Assembly (NCBI GenBank): GCA_905480485.1
Contig: CAJQQM010000113.1
Location: forward strand, 1-43,126
Source: an uncultured Aureispira sp.
Lineage (GTDB): Bacteria; Bacteroidota; Bacteroidia; Chitinophagales; Saprospiraceae
Direction of reading: 5' to 3'
DNA: 43,126 nucleotides
Below are positions 23,372 through 32,100 of the stretch, piece by piece. The notes under the pieces are model-generated. The model was not told the DNA's origin. It searched no databases and saw only the letters and a list, made by a program, of their open reading frames with translations. Positions within the stretch are counted from its first letter, which is position 1. Each line of letters starts with the position of its first letter. A program made the translations under genes and the position numbers.

Positions 23372-25918
23372 TTATTCTTGGCTTTCCTGAATTGTTGTCT
23401 TGGGTTTATTCGAAAATTTGCTCATTATTTTGTCTTGCATAAGTAAAAGCCCAATAAACATAAGTATTGTTATACAAGAAATCCATCGCCCAATTTGTGC
23501 ATAAGGGGTTGCATAAACTAATTCGATATTGTGTTGTCCTTTTGGCAGCATCAATCCTGAAAACCCAATATTTATTGCTTGTATGTCTGTAGATTTGCCA
23601 TTCACAATTGCAGACCAACCATCATCATACGGTATCGAGAAAAAGACCATTTTGGGTTTTGACAAGCTAATACTCCCTTTTAGATGCGCATTACTAAAGA
23701 AACTCAATTTGAAGGATTCCTTTTTTCTTTCTTGTACATCATTGGCCAAGGCTGCTTCGCTGTATTGCCTTGGTTTAATCAACTGCGTATCTAGCACCGT
23801 TAATTCATTCATGGCCGAAAGCTGTTCGTCTTCAACGACGACGGCTCGCATCAGGGCAATATCTTTGGTGATATTATCTTTTTTTAGTTGATTGAAATTA
23901 CTTCTAGCAATCATTTTATCATAAGTAAACCCAAATGGCAGGAAATTTTGATTTTGCCATATTGTTACATCTTCAATGGTTTTTAGATATTGATATCCAA
24001 CACCCACTCCTTGTTGAGGGCCACTTTTGGTTAGAATGTATTTGTTGCTGACCAACATGTTAAGTAATTGTCTTGGGCCTAGACCAGGCGCCCATCGTGT
24101 TTGATTTTCGTCGCTAGGATTAATAATATCTAAAGCGCCCAAAAATCGAATATAATTCAACTGATTAAATGAATGATAAGATTTGGTTCCCATATAGCCT
24201 TGAACTTTGGCATCGTTGATACTTGAATGCATCGCCAAACCAGAGTAATAGCCATATTTTTCTATTCGATGAAAAGAACTATCTATAGAGTGGATATATT
24301 GAACGGCATCTATTGTAAAATCATTATAACCTACGCGATCGCTTGTGAATTCACCAACGGTTGCCATTCGCCTATCATTGAGTGTCGGTCTTGCGACCGA
24401 TAAAACATCAACTATCAAGATGGCCAAAAAACCAATGTATCCAATTGTTTGAAAAGATGTAACCGACCATAAGGCAATAAAAACAATATTTAAGGCCAGC
24501 AACATAGCAATAAAAAATTGATTAGATGGATTAACCACCACTACTTGAGGGTTGCCGCCAATACTAAATAACAAACCAAAGGCGAGAAGGGCAGCGGCCG
24601 CCAAACTTATCCAATGTACTTGTTTTTTTTCGTAAAGGAAATGAATACTATGGGCCGATAAGAACAATAAAATAAAAATGACAAACATCGAATAAAAGCG
24701 ATAGTAATCACCGGCAAACAACCAAAAACTATAACGGACAAAAGGTAAAAACAAGGGAATGATATACAGGCCTAACAACAGGGCATACATAATTCTTTGT
24801 TGTTTTTTGAAAAAGAAAAATGCCTGTGGAAAGAGTAATATAGCGGCACAGCTGCAATAAATAGCTGGGGCCTCCAAAAAATTCATTGCCCCTTTAAAAA
24901 TAGGTTCATGTACTTCATTAGGATTGACTAGCAAATTAGTCGACAGCAAGCGTGCTTTGGTGGTTTGCCACAAATCAGTTCCTACCCAATCAAATATTGA
25001 GTTGGAACGAAGGCTATCAAAAAAAGTTGAATCGCCCAATACCCTCGGCGAATTTAGCATCAATTCAATAGTGGGTAACAATAAAAATGCCCCCATAAAT
25101 AGGCCTAATATTCCTAAAACAGCTAATTGACTTTGTTTCAGCACCAAATCTTTTAAATCAACATTATTTTTGTCGAGTATCCTTACGGTTCCATAAGTAG
25201 CTATACAAAGTGCAAATAAATAGACATCAACCGGCTGCCACATGGCGATAAGCATAATAGAAATAGGGAATAGCCACCATCTTTTGTGATGTAAAAATTG
25301 TTCGAAGGACAGCAACATAAACGCAAAATACAAGCCTTCAATTGTAAATAAATACCAGCCACTTCCGACCATCATAAAACCACAAAATGCATACATAAAC
25401 CCACCTGAAATAGCGGCTAAGTTATTAAGATGCATTGTTTTTAGGTAGCCAAAAAACGCCAAGCCAGCCAAAACTACTTTAAGGGCCTCTATATAAGCCA
25501 AGTTGTGTATGATTGCTTCTTTGCCAGATAAATACATCAACCAGACAAAAGGGTCTCCCATATTCATGACCATAATATTTTGGCCTAAACCCGTTGCAAA
25601 GGACCAACTCGGGATACTTCCTTCTGTTGCCCAAGTGTCTGCATTCCAATAATAAATAGGATACAGTCCGTTAATCGTATCACTGCCAATATCTTTGAAT
25701 AGGAAAACCTGTTCTGTAAACCAAAAACCACCATAAACAACGGTGGCACCTAGACAGAGAAGACCAAGCATCAAATAAATAGCCGACGTTCCCAATTTGT
25801 CTTCAAACCAATCTACAGGCGGCTTTTTTTTGGAAGCAAGGGCTTTGGGGCTTTGCTTCGTTTTTGAGGATTCCTTTATGGGCTTTTTATTACTGTTTTT
25901 CTTCTTTTTCTTAGACAT
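23372..25918 (-). CDS. YfhO family membrane glycosyltransferase-like protein
   Basis: An 848-residue polytopic membrane protein with about 13 helices. It begins with a Lys-rich cytosolic tail (residues 1-36) and then carries the YfhO signature region: GSDTINGLYPIYYWNADTW followed by SFATGLGQNIM, with an acidic periplasmic loop like that of GT-C enzymes. The C-terminal soluble part (about 520-815) is a periplasmic domain ending YDDGWSAIVNG...HNIELVY, typical of the family, and a last helix follows. YfhO-type proteins glycosylate lipoteichoic acid in Firmicutes. In Bacteroidota the substrate is unknown. A single gene, preceded by the terminator of the exb operon. Confidence 0.85.
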   Translation of the reverse strand: MSKKKKKNSNKKPIKESSKTKQSPKALASKKKPPVDWFEDKLGTSAIYLMLGLLCLGATVVYGGFWFTEQVFLFKDIGSDTINGLYPIYYWNADTWATEGSIPSWSFATGLGQNIMVMNMGDPFVWLMYLSGKEAIIHNLAYIEALKVVLAGLAFFGYLKTMHLNNLAAISGGFMYAFCGFMMVGSGWYLFTIEGLYFAFMLLSFEQFLHHKRWWLFPISIMLIAMWQPVDVYLFALCIATYGTVRILDKNNVDLKDLVLKQSQLAVLGILGLFMGAFLLLPTIELMLNSPRVLGDSTFFDSLRSNSIFDWVGTDLWQTTKARLLSTNLLVNPNEVHEPIFKGAMNFLEAPAIYCSCAAILLFPQAFFFFKKQQRIMYALLLGLYIIPLFLPFVRYSFWLFAGDYYRFYSMFVIFILLFLSAHSIHFLYEKKQVHWISLAAAALLAFGLLFSIGGNPQVVVVNPSNQFFIAMLLALNIVFIALWSVTSFQTIGYIGFLAILIVDVLSVARPTLNDRRMATVGEFTSDRVGYNDFTIDAVQYIHSIDSSFHRIEKYGYYSGLAMHSSINDAKVQGYMGTKSYHSFNQLNYIRFLGALDIINPSDENQTRWAPGLGPRQLLNMLVSNKYILTKSGPQQGVGVGYQYLKTIEDVTIWQNQNFLPFGFTYDKMIARSNFNQLKKDNITKDIALMRAVVVEDEQLSAMNELTVLDTQLIKPRQYSEAALANDVQERKKESFKLSFFSNAHLKGSISLSKPKMVFFSIPYDDGWSAIVNGKSTDIQAINIGFSGLMLPKGQHNIELVYATPYAQIGRWISCITILMFIGLLLMQDKIMSKFSNKPKTTIQESQE

Positions 25919-25964
25919 GAAATAGTGCGTAATTGAGCGAGATAATAGACTGATGCTTGATAAT

Positions 25965-25972
25965 CAAAAATA
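25965..25972 (-). promoter_or_regulatory. -7 box of the YfhO gene
   Basis: The minus strand reads TATTTTTG, an exact TAnnTTTG match, about 47 bp before the ATG and just beyond the exb operon terminator. The -33 side has no clear TTG. Confidence 0.45.
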
Positions 25973-25991
25973 ACAAAATATCTATAAATTA

Positions 25992-26022
25992 AAAAAGCCT
26001 TTTCACATGGAAAAGGCTTTTT
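25992..26022 (-). terminator. strong intrinsic terminator of the exb operon
   Basis: A 13-bp perfect stem, AAAAAGCCTTTTC (25992-26004) against GAAAAGGCTTTTT (26010-26022), with a 5-nt loop, 26 bp beyond the last exbD stop. The T-rich arm on either strand makes it usable in both directions, but only the minus-strand exb operon needs it here. Confidence 0.88.
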
Positions 26023-26048
26023 ATGTATTGTTTCTAAAAAGAGTAAAC

Positions 26049-26525
26049 TTATTCAAGTTCTCCTGCGTCGGAGGCTAAATAACTTACTTTCCGGAAGTTT
26101 ACCTTTCTCAATTCAGTTTTGACTTCAGTAACAATTCCCATTTTTACCTCTTTGTCCACACGCATAGCACAAGTCATCGCACGGCGCAATTTAGGATTCG
26201 ATAATTTTTCAATTTCATTAGCAATGAAAAAGGGGATTTGAGATGCATCTGCAAATTGGTCATTAAGTTGAATACGAGGCGCAGACCCCATAACTGCAGC
26301 ATATTTAGGAATAGGAGAACCTATAAAAACATGGCTAACCAATGACTTTTTCTCAAGTTTTTGAAGTTCAGTAGCAGCAGGCACCTGAATTTTGACCTTC
26401 ATTTCACTGTCTCTCATTTTGGTAACTACCATAAAAAAGAACAGCAACATAAAGACAATATCCGGCAACGAAGCAGTTGTGATACCCGGGGCTCCTTTTT
26501 TACCTTTTTTCTTAAACTTAGACAT
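26049..26525 (-). CDS. exbD: ExbD/TolR biopolymer transport protein (second copy)
   Basis: A 158-residue ExbD-family protein, the stator-linked subunit that couples the proton channel of ExbB to an envelope partner. A Lys/Gly-rich cytosolic start (1-14) precedes the single transmembrane helix, with the conserved proton-binding Asp at residue 22 (LPDIVFMLLFFFMVV). The periplasmic part (about 42-158) is the usual mixed fold. It is the last gene of a four-gene minus-strand operon, 61 bp after the first exbD, and is followed by a strong terminator. Confidence 0.9.
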   Translation of the reverse strand: MSKFKKKGKKGAPGITTASLPDIVFMLLFFFMVVTKMRDSEMKVKIQVPAATELQKLEKKSLVSHVFIGSPIPKYAAVMGSAPRIQLNDQFADASQIPFFIANEIEKLSNPKLRRAMTCAMRVDKEVKMGIVTEVKTELRKVNFRKVSYLASDAGELE

Positions 26526-26586
26526 ATTGTAAGTTGGTATTAAATAGTATTTGCAATTGTTTTGTAGCGTACCTTAATCTGTTTTA

Positions 26587-27126
26587 TTAACTTTTCAATA
26601 AATCAGAAGGTTCTGCTTCCGAAATAATCATCGGGAATTCCTTACGAACGTTTTTGCGTTCTTCTTTGCTAAGATCTTTGTAAGAACGACCATATTTTGA
26701 CATCGATTCGTCTTCCCACAAAGTATTGTAAGCTGCTTTCAATTGATTATAAACAGCCACATAGGTTTCGTAAGACGTTCCGTTGTCATTCAGAATAGAA
26801 ATAATTGCTTTTTGTGGTGAATCAGAAGAATTTGGGTCAGCACCACGATTGGTGATAAAGGTAATAGCTTTATCTTTTATCGTGAGTACATCAAAACACT
26901 TTTGACCACGTACAAGCAAATCGTTATTTCCGTTTATCTGTACAGAAAATACATTACGTTTGTTTTTCTTTTCAGGTGGCGGTGGTTCCTCAACATACGG
27001 AGGAAGCAAAACACTCAAACCAGAATCTGTCTGAATTGTTGTTGTCACCAAGAAGAAAATCAAAAGCAGGAAGGCAATATCTGCCATAGACCCTGCATTT
27101 ATTTCCGGTAGTTCTCTCTTAGGCAT
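26587..27126 (-). CDS. exbD: ExbD/TolR biopolymer transport protein (first copy)
   Basis: A 179-residue ExbD-family protein. The transmembrane helix carries the conserved Asp16 (SMADIAFLLLIFFLVTT). The periplasmic part has a Pro/Glu/Lys linker (about 38-55), strand FSVQINGNNDLLVRG, and a longer C-terminus with Tyr/Lys-rich helices (about 125-165) absent from its neighbour. Two different ExbDs beside one ExbB is a common Bacteroidota plan. It starts 10 bp after the unknown membrane gene, clearly the same operon. Confidence 0.9.
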   Translation of the reverse strand: MPKRELPEINAGSMADIAFLLLIFFLVTTTIQTDSGLSVLLPPYVEEPPPPEKKNKRNVFSVQINGNNDLLVRGQKCFDVLTIKDKAITFITNRGADPNSSDSPQKAIISILNDNGTSYETYVAVYNQLKAAYNTLWEDESMSKYGRSYKDLSKEERKNVRKEFPMIISEAEPSDLLKS

Positions 27127-27136
27127 TTTTTATAGC

Positions 27137-27649
27137 TTAGGATTGTTTAATAAAATCACGTATTGCAGCTATAACCATAGCTACAGAGGCTAACAACATC
27201 ATGATGTAACCAAATTTGATCATTCCATCGGCAAATTTTACTCCTGACGATTGTGTTACTCCTTCCTCAAATTTGACATCCATAGGAAGTAAACTTGGAT
27301 CTGAATTAACCAATTCTGTTGTCAAGGAACCATCACCCATCGAATTAGTGATTACAAACAAGACGATAATGACACCGAATCCAGCTATTCCTTTAACAGA
27401 ATCCTTTGGGTTTTTGGCAACATACATCAAGGAGAAAACGGCAATTAATAATATACCGACAAAAATCATGATGTAAGTCGTGTACAAGCCAAAGTCAAAA
27501 ATGGAAGTTCCGTATAATTCCTTTTCAGAAGGATTAAATTCAGGATAACCTCCTATAATAATAGCATACATAATAAGACAGAGTACAGTACCTGTACCAA
27601 ATCCTATTGCAACACCATATTTCTTTAAAAACTGATATGCTCCAGTCAT
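27137..27649 (-). CDS. unknown multi-helix membrane protein inside the exb operon
   Basis: A 170-residue integral membrane protein. Hydrophobic helices at about 12-30, 50-75, 87-103 and 143-163 are separated by short loops. A longer loop (about 104-142) contains acidic Glu and Asp residues and probably faces the periplasm. It is not an ExbB or ExbD: no Asp in a helix start as in ExbD, and it lacks the ExbB proton-channel pattern. It sits between exbB (29 bp upstream) and exbD (10 bp downstream) in an uninterrupted run, so a structural or regulatory role in the motor is likely. The family is recalled only as hypothetical in Bacteroidota. Confidence 0.75.
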   Translation of the reverse strand: MTGAYQFLKKYGVAIGFGTGTVLCLIMYAIIIGGYPEFNPSEKELYGTSIFDFGLYTTYIMIFVGILLIAVFSLMYVAKNPKDSVKGIAGFGVIIVLFVITNSMGDGSLTTELVNSDPSLLPMDVKFEEGVTQSSGVKFADGMIKFGYIMMLLASVAMVIAAIRDFIKQS

Positions 27650-27678
27650 TTTATAAAGATTTAAATTGAATCAAAAAA

Positions 27679-28536
27679 TTACTCTGCAGCAGCAGTATTG
27701 TTTCCGGCAGCCATTTGCTTATTGTCGATAAGGATATCTATCAAGCTAATTGTAGCATCTTCCATAGAGTTAACTAAACTATCTACTTTAGAAGTAATGT
27801 AGTTGTAGAAAATCTGTAAGATAATGGCTGTAATCAATCCAAATACAGTAGTTAGAAGGGCTACTTTAATACCACCTGCTACCATAGAAGGTTGAATATC
27901 ACCTGCTTTTTGAATCGAATCAAATGCATCAATCATACCTAATACAGTACCCATGAAACCTAACATCGGTGCTAGTGCAATAAATAAAGCCAACCAAACG
28001 AGTCCTTTTTCGAGAAGTCCCATCTGAACAGAACCGTTCGAAACAATTGCTTTTTCTACAGCGTCAATGCCATCATCAACACGTTTCAGACCTTCGCCTA
28101 AAACCTCAGCTGCTGGGCCTGGAGTAGCTTTGCAAATGTTTTGAGCACCATTGATGTCTCCGTTTGTAATAGCAGATTCTAAATCAGCTACTAATTTCTT
28201 GGTGTTTACTGTTGCCAAACTCAAGGTAATAATACGCTCGATAGCAATGGCTAGACCAAGAATTAAACAAACCAAAACGATTGCCATGAATTGCCATCCA
28301 CCATCGATAAAGTTCTTTTTGATTTTCTGATGCGCCGAACGTTCTACTTCAGCTTCTTCAGATTTTGGAAGTTCTTCAGTCTGAGGCGCTGTTTCCGGCG
28401 TCATTTCAGTTGAAGTTTCAGGAGTGTCTACAATTTCTGTAGTGTTGCTGTCAGCATCGTCTTGTGCGATAATAACATTGTTGTAAGTACATACACTTAG
28501 TAAAAGTGCAAAGAATAATACGAAAACCTTTTTCAT
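27679..28536 (-). CDS. exbB: MotA/TolQ/ExbB proton channel protein
   Basis: A 285-residue inner-membrane proton channel subunit of the ExbB/TolQ family, which with ExbD energises outer-membrane processes through the proton gradient. It has a signal or first helix (1-23), an unusual acidic Thr/Glu/Pro-rich linker (about 25-68), then the canonical helices: about 78-100, 178-205 (LGFMGTVLGMIDAF) and 220-248 (VALLTTVFGLITAIIL). The LGxxGTVxGM motif is diagnostic. It is the first gene of the exbB-X-exbD-exbD operon. No TonB gene is adjacent. Confidence 0.93.
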   Translation of the reverse strand: MKKVFVLFFALLLSVCTYNNVIIAQDDADSNTTEIVDTPETSTEMTPETAPQTEELPKSEEAEVERSAHQKIKKNFIDGGWQFMAIVLVCLILGLAIAIERIITLSLATVNTKKLVADLESAITNGDINGAQNICKATPGPAAEVLGEGLKRVDDGIDAVEKAIVSNGSVQMGLLEKGLVWLALFIALAPMLGFMGTVLGMIDAFDSIQKAGDIQPSMVAGGIKVALLTTVFGLITAIILQIFYNYITSKVDSLVNSMEDATISLIDILIDNKQMAAGNNTAAAE

Positions 28537-28629
28537 AACTCTAAGGATGGTTTGCGAAAGTTTTAAACAAATAAATTAGTTCCAATTAGCAATAGAATAC
28601 AATGTATTCTTACAGATAAAATATCTGCG

Positions 28630-28717
<88 letters not shown>

Positions 28718-29035
28718 AGGTTGTTGTTTTGATAAATCAAATCAGTGTCAATCAAACTTGAAGCACAAAAATTGTAAATAAATAGGACATTACAAAATTT
28801 TCCTAGTCTATTATACTATAAATTTTATTCTTATTTTTTGTAAGTAGACCGATAAACAAGGACGGAAAAGATAATGAGACGCTGTATCTGTATTTAAAAA
28901 AAAAGACCCTGCTGATACAAAAGTTTATCTATTGTGGTTGGGGAGCACAATTTAAACAGAAAATAATTGTTTGACATTGGGTATAGAACTCTTTTTCTAA
29001 TAGATGCCTTAAGTCTTTGTTTTGGTGCTTCAGTT
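28718..29035. other. 318-bp region around the tRNA promoter
   Basis: The gap between the SDR stop and the tRNA gene holds an inverted repeat TTTGAT-AA-ATCAAA (28728-28741) just upstream of the tRNA 5' end. No gene is recognised. Because both neighbours are on the minus strand, the tRNA promoter must lie here, but no good TAnnTTTG box was seen. Confidence 0.6.
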
Positions 29036-29860
29036 TTAGATAAAAAAATCAGGCATTAAATCATTATCTAAATTAACAGCGTATTGATCTAAATTTTGAA
29101 TGCCTTCTTGAAGGAGTACTTTCTCGTCAATAAAAAAGTTGCCCGTACATGTTTTGCTATCACGCTGCAGTATATAAAAGGCTGCATCGGCGATTATCTG
29201 CGGCGTTCTTGATTGTTGTGCCAAGGCCTCTCCACCTAATAAATTGCGTACCGCAGCAGTATCGATGGTAGTTTGTGGCCACAAGGCATTGACAGCAATG
29301 CCCTCCTCTCTAAATTCTTCTGCATGTCCAAGTACACACATACTCATGCCGTATTTTGCCATCGTGTAAGCTACATGCCCTCCAAACCATTTTGGGTCAA
29401 GGTTGAGGGGGGGAGATAGGTTTAGGATATGTGGATTTTTCGATTTTTTGAGGTAGGGAAGACAAGATTTGGTACAAAGGTAGGTGCCTCTAGTATTCAC
29501 CGAATGCATAAGGTCGTAGCGTTTCATGGGTAAATGTTGGGTTGGAGACAAATTGATGGCACTCGCATTATTGATCAAAATGTCAATGCCACCGAACTGT
29601 TCCACTGTTTTCTCAACCGCAGCGAGCACCATTTCTTCCGACCGAATATCTACCTTTACGGCCAAGGCTTTTCCCCCTACAGTTTTCATTTCTTCGGCAG
29701 CCGTATAGATTGTCCCGGGAAGTTTGGGGTGCGGTTCAGTTGTCTTGGCTGCAATAACAATGTTTGCACCTGCCGCGGCTAGTTTTAACCCTATTGCCTT
29801 TCCGATACCTCGACTACCGCCTGTAATAAATACTGTTTTATTTTTGAATTGACTACACAT
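29036..29860 (-). CDS. short-chain dehydrogenase (HSDL2-like SDR)
   Basis: A 274-residue NAD(P)-dependent short-chain dehydrogenase. The cofactor motif is TGGSRGIG (13-20), with NNAS and the catalytic Ser/Tyr/Lys set in LNLSPP and YTMAK. The segment AAKTTEPHPKLPGTIYTAAEEM and the long phrase around NTRGTYLCTKSCLPYLKKSK match the SDR module of HSDL2 proteins closely (from memory), which are implicated in fatty-acid metabolism. The C-terminal SCP2 domain of animal HSDL2 is absent, as in bacterial forms. Single gene. Confidence 0.9.
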   Translation of the reverse strand: MCSQFKNKTVFITGGSRGIGKAIGLKLAAAGANIVIAAKTTEPHPKLPGTIYTAAEEMKTVGGKALAVKVDIRSEEMVLAAVEKTVEQFGGIDILINNASAINLSPTQHLPMKRYDLMHSVNTRGTYLCTKSCLPYLKKSKNPHILNLSPPLNLDPKWFGGHVAYTMAKYGMSMCVLGHAEEFREEGIAVNALWPQTTIDTAAVRNLLGGEALAQQSRTPQIIADAAFYILQRDSKTCTGNFFIDEKVLLQEGIQNLDQYAVNLDNDLMPDFFI

Positions 29861-29928
29861 AAATAAGAATTAGATGATTAATGATTGGTTGAGACGAATG
29901 AACTGCTATACTGCTTGTTAAAATAGTC

Positions 29929-29958
29929 TTCTAAAAGACGGTTTAAACCATCTTAGAA
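29929..29958. repeat. hairpin with palindromic tip GGTTTAAACC
   Basis: TTCTAA (29929-29934) pairs with TTAGAA (29953-29958) around a further palindrome GGTTTAAACC (29940-29949). It lies in the divergent gap between the SDR and DUF4230 genes, about 70 bp from the SDR start, and could be an operator. There is no other support. Confidence 0.4.
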
Positions 29959-30098
29959 AGTTATTGACGCTCGTCGAACTTTATTTTAAGCCTAGGGCTG
30001 AATCTTAAGGGCGCGCTGAGTACATAGTCTGAAGAAATATCGTTACATTTCATCATATAATTGCATTTTTAGTAATAAAAAACTTCAAAATTTACCCT

Positions 30099-30764
30099 AT
30101 GAGATTTTTTAATGCATTTGGTTTTTTTCTGGCAGGTACGCTATTTGGAGCGCTTATGTATGCGCATTATTGGGGAGATGTAACGCCTGAACTTGACCCG
30201 ATGCCCGATGCGCATCAAAAAATACTACTAGAAAGAGTGAAAAAGGTAGCCAAGATGATAACGGTTGAAGGTACTTTCTCCAATATTCATCAATACAATG
30301 ATTCTTATTGGTCTGATATTTCGATTTTACGTAAAAAAGCCCTTATTCGAGTTCATGCAAAGGTCTCGGTTGGTTATGATTTAAAAAAAGCCTCTTTTGA
30401 ATTAGATGCTGATCAAAAAATACTTAGGGTACAGAATTTACCTGAACCTGAAATATTATCGATTGATCACGATTTAGAGTACTACGATATACAGGAAGGA
30501 ATGTTTAACAGCTTTAGTGAAGAAGAATTGACAAGTATTGGAAATGTAGCCAAAAAGAAACTGGAAAAAGCCGCCTTAAATGGTCCTTTATTGCAAGAGG
30601 CGAGGGCAGAGGGGATTGAAAGCCTTGAAATTATCAAACTGTTGGTGGAACAAGCCGGTTGGCGTTTTGAAGTGCAAAACAATATTGTTGAACCGTCCAT
30701 CTTAGATAGTAATCTAGTTAAACGACCTGCCTTTATTGGCCCCAATAACTCTTTAAACGATTGA
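30099..30764 (+). CDS. DUF4230 family membrane-anchored protein
   Basis: A 221-residue protein with one N-terminal transmembrane helix (about 4-24) and a soluble part likely outside the membrane. It matches DUF4230: ITVEGTFSNIHQYND, then strands LIRVHAKVSVGYDLKK and LDADQKILRVQNLPEPEIL, and a C-terminal helical region IIKLLVEQAGWRFEV. This widespread Bacteroidota/Firmicutes family has no established function. A 117-bp gap separates it from the next plus-strand gene. Confidence 0.85.
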   Translation: MRFFNAFGFFLAGTLFGALMYAHYWGDVTPELDPMPDAHQKILLERVKKVAKMITVEGTFSNIHQYNDSYWSDISILRKKALIRVHAKVSVGYDLKKASFELDADQKILRVQNLPEPEILSIDHDLEYYDIQEGMFNSFSEEELTSIGNVAKKKLEKAALNGPLLQEARAEGIESLEIIKLLVEQAGWRFEVQNNIVEPSILDSNLVKRPAFIGPNNSLND

Positions 30765-30881
30765 ATGTTCGTTCTATCAATTGGAATGTTTTAAAAAAGA
30801 TATGATATGTGAATGAATAGCCGTATCTTTACATCTTACAAATAAAATCAAGCAATAAAAACCTACGCAAACAAACCTATT

Positions 30882-31304
30882 ATGGATAAGGAACTTTCAG
30901 AATTAAAAGACGGAGATGGCAATTTGCTAAGCCCTATCTTGCCCGATGAAATTAAAAATTACCTCATTGATATTGATGGTACGATTACCGACGACATCCC
31001 TAACGAAGAACCTGAAAGGATGGCAACGTGTGCTCCCTATCCCGATGCACTCGAGACCCTCAACAAGTGGTACGATGAAGGACACCGTATTTGTTTTTTT
31101 ACATCTCGCACCGAAGAACATCGTACGGTTACCGAAGCATGGCTCAAGAAAACCGGATTTAAATACCACAGTCTTTTGATGGGTAAGCCAAGAGGGGGGA
31201 ATTATCATTGGATAGACAATCACATGGTCCGTGCTACACGATTCAAAGGTAAATTCACTGATTTAATATTGAAGGAAAAAACGATAGAAGTGTTTAACGA
31301 CTAG
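30882..31304 (+). CDS. HAD-superfamily small phosphatase-like protein
   Basis: A 140-residue HAD-like protein. The catalytic loop is LIDIDGTITDD (DIDGT at 30-34, nucleophile Asp30, second Asp32), and motif II is seen as CFFTSRTEEHR. A later acidic residue follows in HWIDNHM (about 111-116). There is no cap domain, so a small substrate or a protein phosphate is likely. Close Bacteroidota homologues are often labelled phosphoheptose isomerase (recalled), which the motifs do not support. It precedes the rpmH cluster. A TATCTTTA box (30824-30831) is a partial -7 match 51 bp upstream. Confidence 0.8.
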   Translation: MDKELSELKDGDGNLLSPILPDEIKNYLIDIDGTITDDIPNEEPERMATCAPYPDALETLNKWYDEGHRICFFTSRTEEHRTVTEAWLKKTGFKYHSLLMGKPRGGNYHWIDNHMVRATRFKGKFTDLILKEKTIEVFND

Positions 31305-31350
31305 TATTTTTGAGCAACTTGATATTTTGCTAAAAAAAAATCAATAGTCT

Positions 31351-31380
31351 TTGGAATCTTTCTTATAATTTCTATCTTTG
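31351..31380 (+). promoter_or_regulatory. promoter of rpmH
   Basis: TTG (31351-31353) is followed after 19 bp by TATCTTTG (31373-31380), a full match to the Bacteroidota -33/-7 consensus. The leader before the rpmH ATG is about 36 nt. Confidence 0.75.
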
Positions 31381-31422
31381 TACTCGCTTTTAAAATAGAC
31401 CACTTTATAAATAACAATCATA

Positions 31423-31581
31423 ATGAAACGTACATTTCAACCATCCAACCGCAAACGTAAAAATAAACACGGTTTTCGCGAGCGCATGAGCAGCAAAAAC
31501 GGACGTAGAGTTCTAGCTGCCCGTCGTAAGAAAGGTCGCAAGCAACTAACTGTTTCTGACGAAAAGCGTGGTTTAAAATAA
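31423..31581 (+). CDS. rpmH: 50S ribosomal protein L34
   Basis: A 52-residue, highly basic ribosomal protein of the large subunit, below the length used for the general ORF search. It opens with the invariant [19 protein letters not shown] and continues [21 protein letters not shown], ending SDEKRGLK, which matches L34 fully. It begins the usual rpmH-rnpA-yidD cluster. A strong promoter lies directly upstream and a terminator-like hairpin follows before rnpA. Confidence 0.97.
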   Translation: MKRTFQPSNRKRKNKHGFRERMSSKNGRRVLAARRKKGRKQLTVSDEKRGLK

Positions 31582-31620
31582 ACTGCTAATACTTACAATA
31601 CGATTTGTATTACAGAACAT

Positions 31621-31656
31621 TTCGTCTAGTTTCTACAAGAGGCTAGACGAATTTTT
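31621..31656 (+). terminator. terminator or attenuator between rpmH and rnpA
   Basis: TTCGTCTAG (31621-31629) pairs perfectly with CTAGACGAA (31643-31651) around a 13-nt loop, followed by a TTTTT run. It stands 40 bp after rpmH and 48 bp before rnpA, so it would reduce rnpA/yidD transcript relative to L34 messenger. Confidence 0.8.
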
Positions 31657-31704
31657 GTTGTTACAAACGAATGCTTTATCCAAGTATTTAAGATCAATCA
31701 AAAG

Positions 31705-32100
31705 ATGACTCCAATCGATAAGCGTTATCGGCAAGAAGAACGACTAAAAAGTCGAAAGCAGATAGCTGCACTGTTTAAGAACAGGCAAAGTATCGGTGTT
31801 TATCCTTTGAGAATATTTTGGCAATGCAGCCCGCAAAAAGAAACCTCCTTGCCCAAGATTGCATTTTCCGTATCTAAAAAAACATTTAAAAGTGCCGTAA
31901 AACGCAATCAATACAAGCGACGCATGCGCGAAGCGTATCGTTTGAACAAAGGTAAATTAACTGAAGGCTTAGTGAACGAGGGCTTGCAGGGAAATTTTAT
32001 GCTTATTTTTGTAGGTAAGGAAGAATACGATTTTAAACAGATAGAAAAAGCATGGATAGCCCTTGTGGATAGATTCATTAAAAAAAATAAACTTGAATGA
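31705..32100 (+). CDS. rnpA: ribonuclease P protein component
   Basis: The protein subunit of RNase P, which with the RNA subunit removes 5' leaders from pre-tRNAs. The 131-residue length is normal. The RNR box is seen as [25 protein letters not shown] (Arg67, Asn68, Arg72, Arg73), preceded by an opening [12 protein letters not shown]. It overlaps the yidD start by 4 bp (ATGA), showing translational coupling. It is part of the conserved rpmH-rnpA-yidD gene order. Confidence 0.95.
   Translation: MTPIDKRYRQEERLKSRKQIAALFKNRQSIGVYPLRIFWQCSPQKETSLPKIAFSVSKKTFKSAVKRNQYKRRMREAYRLNKGKLTEGLVNEGLQGNFMLIFVGKEEYDFKQIEKAWIALVDRFIKKNKLE

Noticed and set aside
28594-28610. Inverted repeat AGAATAC-AAT-GTATTCT as tRNA terminator
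   Set aside because: Only 7 bp, AT-rich, no U-tract after it on the minus strand.
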